Below are positions 12,551 through 18,834 of a DNA stretch of 18,834 bases, piece after piece; position 1 is the first letter of the stretch; each line of letters starts with the position of its first letter. A program made the position numbers and the translations under genes. This stretch comes from Candidatus Sumerlaeota bacterium (lineage in GTDB: Bacteria > CG03 > SLGR01), in NCBI GenBank assembly GCA_007136585.1, contig SLGR01000109.1, positions 1 through 18,834 on the forward strand. Direction: 5' to 3'. The notes beneath the pieces were generated by a model, which saw only the letters and a list, made by a program, of their open reading frames with translations, was not told the DNA's origin and searched no databases.

Positions 12551-15500
12551 ATGAAGATAAAAATTAAGAAAAGGGTTTTTCCTGTCTTTGCGGCGGCGAT
12601 CCTTCTGGGGGCGGGCCCGGTTTACGCGGAGACGATTGAGCCGGAAGTTACGGTTGATATAGTAACACCGCAGCACGGTTCCTCAATGGATTTGACATAT
12701 ACAGATATAGTAGCGGAAGCCTATAGTGATGGCAACAGAGAATTGATAGATGCGGTTTTAATAAAAACAGAGCGAATAGCTGATGGGTTTTACTGGACAG
12801 GGTATGATTGGGAAGGAACAGAAGCGTGGGTTTCGGCGGAGCCGGAAGATTATTATGATATTGGGCTTATTTACTGGGTTCTGCGACCTGATATGTTTGA
12901 AGACGGATGGTATACCGCTGTAGCAAAGGCGCGGGACGGAGAATACTGGTCAACTGTATATTCCACGGTTACATTTGCTTACGACACAACCCCGCCGCAA
13001 TCGCATATTGTTTTCCCCGAACAGGATGGGCAGTATGATGTCGGGATCAGTTCAATACACGGTACGGCTTTTGATGAAGTATCGGGAGTAGATTGGGTTG
13101 AGGTCATAATAAAAAATATTGACGAAAATTTATACTGGTGTGGTAGCTCGTTAGAGTGGGTAGACGAAACATATATTACATATAATCTGGCGGAAGGAAC
13201 CACAAACTGGGTATATGATACTTCGTCGGTTATGTGGTCTACAGCAACCTATACGGTTTGGTCGCGCGCCAGGGATAAAGCAGGACTTTCTGAAATCGAA
13301 GACACACAGTACAACAGGGTTACTTTCAATATCGGTCCTGTTCCACCTACTTTTGATTTTCTTGTTGAGGTAGGGGCTGGGGAGCAAGAACACGGGACGA
13401 GTCATCTAAGGCGGTTCAATTTTATAGTGGAAGAACCCGAGGATATGTATATTGACCTTGATGACGGCTTGGGTTTAAGGCATTTATCTGGCGATACAAG
13501 CGGGACGTCTTCTATAGATGTTACCGGTTTAGTCACACTTCAGTATGAAGATTCGGCAGAGCCTACCACTCATACAATAAGGCTCAGGGGCTCCGCTAAT
13601 ATGATTAGTTTTGGCGGGCCTCCGGATGCGGATACATCACGCGAGTCGCTGCTGGATATACTTACTCCCGTATACCCGGGTGTGACCGGTATTACAAGCG
13701 CCAGGTATATGTTCAGACAGGTTGGGGTTTCATCTTTTTCTGCTGAAGATTTCTTTGACGCGGCTTCCGCGAATGTCACGGATATGTCGGGAATGTTTTT
13801 AGAGGCAGGAGAATTTAACCAGGATATAAGTAGCTGGACAGTTTCAAATGTTACGGATATGTCCCGTATGTTTGAGTTTGCGCAATCCTTTGACCGGGAT
13901 ATCGGCGGGTGGGATGTTTCAAATGTTGAAAACATGGGCTGGATGTTTAATGGCGCGAATAAGTTTAATCAGGATATCGGCGGATGGGATGTCTCAAATG
14001 TTGGGAATATGGGCTGGATGTTTCATAGCGCGCATAATTTCAACCGGGATATCGGCGGGTGGGATGTCTCAAATGTTGGGAATATGGGCTGGATGTTTAA
14101 TGGCGCGAATAAGTTTAATCAGGATATCGGCGGGTGGGATGTCTCAAGAGTTTTTAATATGGCCAATATGTTCCGGAGTGCCGGTAGTTTTGACCAGGAT
14201 ATAAGCGGATGGGACGTATCAAATGTAAGTAACTTTATGGGGTTCCTTGCTGGAACGGATGGCCTCTCCAGGGAAAATTATAACTGGCTCCTTATCAAAT
14301 GGGGGCGACTGGAGCTTCAGAATGATGTGCAGTTTCACGCCGGGTGGTCAAGGTTAAGTGAAGGGCTGCCGTATGAGAGAAAACACCAGATAATGAGTAA
14401 GTTCGGATGGGATATTACAGACGGCGGCACGGACGGTTCGTTCTTCCCTTATACAGAGTTGACCCTGAGAGTTGCCGATCAGGACGGAGACCCGGTTGAA
14501 GGCGCGCAGGTGGCGGTTATGAACGTTGAACTTTCAGATGAGATCAACCCGGACCACTCGCTTATTTTTAATACCGGGCCGGAAAGCAAACACCTGGTAT
14601 ACATAGGGCGTAACCGGAGTTACAGGATACTAGCCTCCGCGCAGAATTACTTGCCGACGTTTGCCCGGCAGTTTGAGTCTGACGAGAGTTTAAGAAGCAC
14701 GTTTTACGGGGCTAAGAATATAGATATATCCCTCACAGAGAGCGCGCAGGAGCTCGGAAAGATCGTTGCTGAGCTGATCGTTCCGGAGGATGAGCTTCCC
14801 GCGTTAATTACGGGGCAGTTAATGATTTCCGGAACCCCGGCAGATGAGCCGGAGATAGGGTACGCGGTCCTTGAGAGCACGGCAGGAGAGATAACCTTTT
14901 ACAACGTGCCCTTGACAGCAGGGGCGGAGTACGCTCTTACTCTCTTTGCGCCGGGAATGTACCTTCTTATCGAACCGGATGAGGTTTACCAGGCCTCGGA
15001 TTTCGTAGGGAATATTCTTGATGCCGGGGTCTTTGATTTTACATCTGAAGATGCCTCTGTCCCGGGAAGGTACGAGGGTGAAGAGGATGATGTGATGGTC
15101 TGGGGGATTATAAGGAGCACATCCGGTGAGAGGCTCTCTAATGTTCATATTTACGCCACTTCTGAAACCGCGGACGGATCTTTGGAGGAATACGATCTCA
15201 GGAGCAGATTGGACGGCACATACCGGCTGCGGAACCCCAATCTCTCCAGTGATATTCTCAGTTCCACCTTCACCTTTGAAGTGAGAAAACTCGGGTACGT
15301 GGGTGTAAGAGATTCCGTTCATATCCCCGCAGCGCAGCTTTTAAGCGGCTACAGGAAGGATTTTCACCTTGAGGAGGCACACGGTTTCATAGAAGGGACC
15401 GTCCGCCTGGGCGGGTCCCCTGTCCCTGACGGAGAAGTTTACGTGGACGGGGACTGGGGAAGGTGGTATGTCGGGGGTTCTACCGAACCGTCAAATTATG

Positions 15501-18500
15501 TGGAAAATTATCCCCTCAGCGGGGGTAATACGCGGATTAATACTGACGGCAGTTTCAGGATAAGCGGCTTAGCACCCGGAAACTATAGACTCGGAGCAGC
15601 CACGTGGTTTTCGGACGGAAGTTATATTTACAATTACGGACCCAACCGTGTTCCTGATAAGGATTATTACAGCAGCGAATCGGAATACTTTGAGTATCAC
15701 AGGTACGACGGGGACGACAGGCGGGTTACAGTATACAAGAGTTCCTTTACGGTCTACTCCGCCAGCGCCGCTGTTATTTCCACCGGAACTGTAGATATAA
15801 ATATCCCCCCGAGGATTCCCGGGGCTCCGGCCACTGTAACGGGGAACCTGGTTCTGGACGAGGGGTATGAGATAACCCCGGAGAGCCCTGTAAGTATTCT
15901 GCTGAAGGAACGGCGCTATGACGACCGGATCATATCTACAGAAACAGTTACCCTGAATAAGGTAACCGGAGATGCCGAAGAGTTTTATTATGTTCAGGTT
16001 GAACACTGGATTGAGTACATAGGGGATATAATTTCAATAAAAGACCCCTCGGATATGAGCGATTTTAAAGTTGAAGGTATTTATATAGGGTACGACGAAA
16101 ACGGAAACCAGAGAATATGCTGGGGCGCTGATATTACGGGTCTTGAGGGAGTGGAGGAACTCAGAGTCGTATACGAGGGGCGGTATAACCCCTCCACCGC
16201 TCTCGGGTCGGTTACAGGAAGCGGCCGGATCCCTTACAGCATAGTAGTTGATGACGGAAAGATATACGAACTGGAAATAGTTTCCAGGAACTTCGCGGTC
16301 AAGTGGACTCCGGGGCTTGGGGAGGCTTTGGACAGGATAGATTTCCGTGACGAAGGTACAACTGCAAAGACTCTTCCGGATATTGAACTTATCCCCGGGG
16401 GCCAGATTTCCGGGCAGGTTCTTACTCCTGAGGGCTCTGTTTTAAGGCCTGTCAAAAGGGAGTTCGGGGTTCCCGGAACTACATACTGGTACCTTCTTGA
16501 GCCCAATGTGAAGATAAGGGCCAGGGGAGTGGGCTCCGACTCGTACGGTTCCGCCGGGCTCCGTGAAGACGGGACATTTTTTATAGGCGGCCTTATGCCG
16601 GGGTTATGCGATATCAGAACGGAATCGGGTTTCTACATAGAAGTTGATTATGAAAAATGGGATGAAGTTTACGGGAATGAGGCCGAAGAACGTATTGAAG
16701 AATTCAAAAGGAACCTGAAACGAAGACTGGGGTGGGCCGAGGCGAGGCGTCAGGTTAATGTAAGGGCTTCCGAAGAACCCCTGGAGATAACACTGAGACT
16801 TCGTGACGGGGTCCTCGTGAGACCTTCTAGTGAAATACTCGTGAACCTGAGCGCGGCTGAAGAGGATATCCTTGATTACTATTACTACTGGCTGGATGGC
16901 AGCGATGGTGACAGGTATGATGAAAGAGGCGGGATCGGGATACTTGGAATGGAAAGCGGGGTTCAGCTTACGGCAGAGCGGATGAGAGAGCTTCTTTTCA
17001 ATACGGAACTTATGGATGTGGGTTTCGGTTACGATCCGTTTATTGAAGGCGGATGGTGGAGCGATATGAGAGTAGCACCGGGAGATTACGACCTGTACCT
17101 TGGGGCTTATATTGAGCCGTACTTTGAAGTCGGACAGACGGATATGAGTATGATATTTCATTCCCGGAGCAGGGGCGTCAATATAGACCCCGGGCGCGTT
17201 ATAGAAGGCGATGACGGGCTGCCTCTTCAGGAAATTCATATTCCGGATGCCGTATTCGGAAACGCCGGGCTTTCCGGTTCCATAACAGGAAGCGGCCTTA
17301 TATCGGAAGAAGACCTGGAGGTCATAAGGGCAAGCTTTGAGCAGGTACAGAACCTGGTTCCCGTTGTTATGCTCTACGATTCTTCCGGGCGGCTTGCGGG
17401 AGTGGCTCTGAATATGCCCGCTGTTGATGAAGAGTGGATGATAGAACTGGCAGAGTATATCAATGAAGGGGACCTGGAGACAGTAAACAGTATGATTGCC
17501 GGTGAAGGTTCCGGATATGCTTTCCGGTTTCTCAGGGATGGTGAATACACGGCAGTATTCCACAGCCCGAATTACCCGCGGGTGGTAAGGAACGTTACCC
17601 TAAGGGCGGGCGATACGGTTAATATTGACATCAATTTTGATATAGATTCAGGGGCCGCCGAGGCCGAAAGGGGCTCAATATACGCGCTCTTTCAAAGTAC
17701 CGGAGGGGCTTCTGTATCAGGGGCTTCAGTAAATGTGCGGGGCCCTGATTTTAACCGGGATTACGTTTCCAGTTCGGCGGGGGAGGTGCGGATCCCCAAC
17801 CTGAGAAGGGGGGTATATTACCTCACTGTATCGGCTTCGGGTTACGAGCGGCGTGTAATACGCGTGGAAGTAAGGGAGATGGACGAGCACCGCAGGGAGG
17901 TGGTTCTAAGGGGCGCCCCCGAGGTTATGGCGGGGTTTGTATGGAGCCGGCCTCCCAGTTTCGGGAGCCGGGGTCTTCCTTATGAGGACGGTGCGTATAT
18001 AGCGGCGTATAATATAACCGACAGGGGAGATCTGCCTGCTTTATACGAGACCGAGTCGGACAGCGAAGGGCAGTACCTGATTGACAGTCTTATAACGGGA
18101 CACATATACAGGACCTGGCTCATTGTCCCGGGGTATGTCAGGTGGTCCGTTGATCACGAGGCGGGAGGTCTTGTCGCGGGGTATAATTTCTATCTCAGGA
18201 ACCTGAACCCCGATTACCACCTCTCGTACAGGGTTGAGAGTTCTTCAGTTGTATTTAGTGTCCGGGCCAACAAGGATATGCCTTCCGCGCCTGAGATATC
18301 CTACAGGAAACCCGGCGGCCCCGAGCATTACATACTGAATATAACCACGGTCGCCGCATCCCGGAGGTGGCGTTTTTCAATACCCTTCGGTCCGAACCTT
18401 GAGGAAGGGGAGAACTACGCGCTTACCGTAAAGGGCGTTGACGGCGAGGGCAGGGAGGCGGATAACAGATTCAATTTCAGTACAAGGGTTTTGGATACAT

Positions 18501-18834
18501 CTATAGTAAGGCTGCAGGAGTTTGTGGCTACAGGAGGAGAGGTTACTCTTGACGAGGAAAGCGAGGACGAATCCAGTATAACCGTACCCCCTGGTGCCAT
18601 AGAGGCCGCAACGGGAGGTTCGGGGCAGGCCCTGGTATCGGCCTTCACCTCGGATGGTTCAGAAGAAAAACTCCGGGCAAGTTCAATAGGCGGGCTGGCC
18701 TCCCTTTTATTTTCCAGGCAGGGAATTACAGGGGAGATCGGAGGTGTTATAAGCGATATTTACACCGCGGAGATTGATGACCCCGAGGGAGAGGTGGATA
18801 TTCAGGGGAACCTTAGGCTTAACCTCCGGTACAG
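12551..18834 (+). CDS. Giant secreted/surface protein with DUF285 repeats, 3' end outside window
   Basis: The frame from ATG 12551 has no stop up to the window edge: 2094 complete codons. GGAGG lies ten bases upstream. Residues 1-26 are a signal peptide (KIKIKKR, AAAILLGAG, VYA then ETIE). Residues about 27-144 are an unrecognised beta-rich, Trp/Tyr-rich region. Residues about 145-258 look Ig-like (DTTPPQSHIVFPEQDG ending RVTFNI). Residues 415-564 are six 25-residue BspA-type DUF285 repeats with the usual NYNWLLIKW and WDITDGG tail. From about 636 on there are successive carboxypeptidase-regulatory-like beta-sandwich segments, for example near 944 (EGTVRLGGSPVPDGEV, SFRISGLAPGNYRLGA), 1283 (GGQISGQVLTPEGS) and 1707 (SVSGASVNVRGP). 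A SSITVPPGAIE motif lies near 2010. Such architecture fits an adhesin or cell-surface structural protein. The first 1.9 kb is more AT-rich than the rest. No anchor or sorting signal is visible because the C-terminus is missing. Confidence 0.9.
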   Translation, partial: MKIKIKKRVFPVFAAAILLGAGPVYAETIEPEVTVDIVTPQHGSSMDLTYTDIVAEAYSDGNRELIDAVLIKTERIADGFYWTGYDWEGTEAWVSAEPEDYYDIGLIYWVLRPDMFEDGWYTAVAKARDGEYWSTVYSTVTFAYDTTPPQSHIVFPEQDGQYDVGISSIHGTAFDEVSGVDWVEVIIKNIDENLYWCGSSLEWVDETYITYNLAEGTTNWVYDTSSVMWSTATYTVWSRARDKAGLSEIEDTQYNRVTFNIGPVPPTFDFLVEVGAGEQEHGTSHLRRFNFIVEEPEDMYIDLDDGLGLRHLSGDTSGTSSIDVTGLVTLQYEDSAEPTTHTIRLRGSANMISFGGPPDADTSRESLLDILTPVYPGVTGITSARYMFRQVGVSSFSAEDFFDAASANVTDMSGMFLEAGEFNQDISSWTVSNVTDMSRMFEFAQSFDRDIGGWDVSNVENMGWMFNGANKFNQDIGGWDVSNVGNMGWMFHSAHNFNRDIGGWDVSNVGNMGWMFNGANKFNQDIGGWDVSRVFNMANMFRSAGSFDQDISGWDVSNVSNFMGFLAGTDGLSRENYNWLLIKWGRLELQNDVQFHAGWSRLSEGLPYERKHQIMSKFGWDITDGGTDGSFFPYTELTLRVADQDGDPVEGAQVAVMNVELSDEINPDHSLIFNTGPESKHLVYIGRNRSYRILASAQNYLPTFARQFESDESLRSTFYGAKNIDISLTESAQELGKIVAELIVPEDELPALITGQLMISGTPADEPEIGYAVLESTAGEITFYNVPLTAGAEYALTLFAPGMYLLIEPDEVYQASDFVGNILDAGVFDFTSEDASVPGRYEGEEDDVMVWGIIRSTSGERLSNVHIYATSETADGSLEEYDLRSRLDGTYRLRNPNLSSDILSSTFTFEVRKLGYVGVRDSVHIPAAQLLSGYRKDFHLEEAHGFIEGTVRLGGSPVPDGEVYVDGDWGRWYVGGSTEPSNYVENYPLSGGNTRINTDGSFRISGLAPGNYRLGAATWFSDGSYIYNYGPNRVPDKDYYSSESEYFEYHRYDGDDRRVTVYKSSFTVYSASAAVISTGTVDINIPPRIPGAPATVTGNLVLDEGYEITPESPVSILLKERRYDDRIISTETVTLNKVTGDAEEFYYVQVEHWIEYIGDIISIKDPSDMSDFKVEGIYIGYDENGNQRICWGADITGLEGVEELRVVYEGRYNPSTALGSVTGSGRIPYSIVVDDGKIYELEIVSRNFAVKWTPGLGEALDRIDFRDEGTTAKTLPDIELIPGGQISGQVLTPEGSVLRPVKREFGVPGTTYWYLLEPNVKIRARGVGSDSYGSAGLREDGTFFIGGLMPGLCDIRTESGFYIEVDYEKWDEVYGNEAEERIEEFKRNLKRRLGWAEARRQVNVRASEEPLEITLRLRDGVLVRPSSEILVNLSAAEEDILDYYYYWLDGSDGDRYDERGGIGILGMESGVQLTAERMRELLFNTELMDVGFGYDPFIEGGWWSDMRVAPGDYDLYLGAYIEPYFEVGQTDMSMIFHSRSRGVNIDPGRVIEGDDGLPLQEIHIPDAVFGNAGLSGSITGSGLISEEDLEVIRASFEQVQNLVPVVMLYDSSGRLAGVALNMPAVDEEWMIELAEYINEGDLETVNSMIAGEGSGYAFRFLRDGEYTAVFHSPNYPRVVRNVTLRAGDTVNIDINFDIDSGAAEAERGSIYALFQSTGGASVSGASVNVRGPDFNRDYVSSSAGEVRIPNLRRGVYYLTVSASGYERRVIRVEVREMDEHRREVVLRGAPEVMAGFVWSRPPSFGSRGLPYEDGAYIAAYNITDRGDLPALYETESDSEGQYLIDSLITGHIYRTWLIVPGYVRWSVDHEAGGLVAGYNFYLRNLNPDYHLSYRVESSSVVFSVRANKDMPSAPEISYRKPGGPEHYILNITTVAASRRWRFSIPFGPNLEEGENYALTVKGVDGEGREADNRFNFSTRVLDTSIVRLQEFVATGGEVTLDEESEDESSITVPPGAIEAATGGSGQALVSAFTSDGSEEKLRASSIGGLASLLFSRQGITGEIGGVISDIYTAEIDDPEGEVDIQGNLRLNLRY
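13793..14242 (+). repeat. Six tandem 75-base repeats coding DUF285/BspA units
   Basis: Six in-frame units of exactly 75 bases (25 residues) encode the pattern MF-x(5)-F(N/D)(Q/R)DI(S/G)(S/G)W-x-VS-x-V with small variations. Units 3 and 5 (from 13943 and 14093) differ at only one of their first 55 bases, and units 2-4 share long identical stretches, so the array has been homogenised or extended recently. The family forms leucine-rich-repeat-like surface modules. Confidence 0.92.

Noticed and set aside
13793-14242. Non-coding tandem repeat or CRISPR-like array
   Set aside because: The 75-base units are in frame, have no spacers and encode a known 25-residue BspA/DUF285 protein repeat.
16604-17563. 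A 319-codon ORF on the minus strand
   Set aside because: It lies entirely inside the continuous reading frame of the giant protein, which has a signal peptide, repeats and beta-sandwich segments; the antisense frame shows no domain motif.

Overview
The window reads as part of a diderm (Gram-negative-type) bacterial genome of roughly 50% GC. The proteins have Sec signal peptides, one predicted outer-membrane barrel ends in an aromatic residue, and there is a very large predicted surface or secreted protein. AGG, ATA and GGG codons are used freely. A CHASE2-type adenylate cyclase next to FecR-like and barrel genes is seen in spirochaetes and in candidate phyla such as Elusimicrobiota or Omnitrophota. 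The sequence alone does not fix the phylum. I saw no tRNA, rRNA, CRISPR array or transposase gene.

Left part (1-7454): a tightly packed plus-strand gene row, probably one operon. It starts with a 5'-truncated gene of unknown function (3-1313). Five radical SAM enzyme genes follow. Three have C-terminal SPASM-like cysteines (1358-2407, 2391-3449, 3449-4528), one has a B12-binding-like N-terminal region and a TPR-like tail (4671-6281), and one is short with terminal cysteines (6603-7454). Most junctions are stop/start overlaps of 1-17 bases. The first and third radical SAM proteins are clear paralogues.

The most unusual feature lies between these genes. Three copies of a 145-150 bp element (4525-4674, 6281-6425, 6457-6606) fill the gaps around the B12-type gene. 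Two are 92% identical and the third is diverged. Each begins at an ATG, contains several inverted repeats, and ends with a Shine-Dalgarno-like purine run plus ATTTTTAG. In two copies this ending leads straight into the next gene's ATG. Each element can also be read as a small ORF (49, 28 and 57 codons) overlapping its neighbours in ATGA or TAATG fashion. It is therefore either a structured intergenic repeat that carries a ribosome-binding site or a family of small peptides, possibly substrates of the radical SAM enzymes. Substitutions show no third-codon-position bias and hairpins persist in the diverged copy, so I lean towards a structured repeat.

Right part (7629-18834): a signalling and cell-surface block. 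A CHASE2 sensor/class III adenylate cyclase (7629-9569) is followed by a hairpin and a candidate promoter. Next come a secreted FecR-domain protein (9678-11198), a predicted outer-membrane beta-barrel (11237-12460) and a giant signal-peptide protein. That last gene starts at 12551 and stays open to the window end (at least 2094 codons). It carries an Ig-like segment, six 25-residue BspA/DUF285 repeats and several carboxypeptidase-regulatory-like beta-sandwich segments. Its first 1.9 kb is visibly more AT-rich than the rest, suggesting a mosaic origin.
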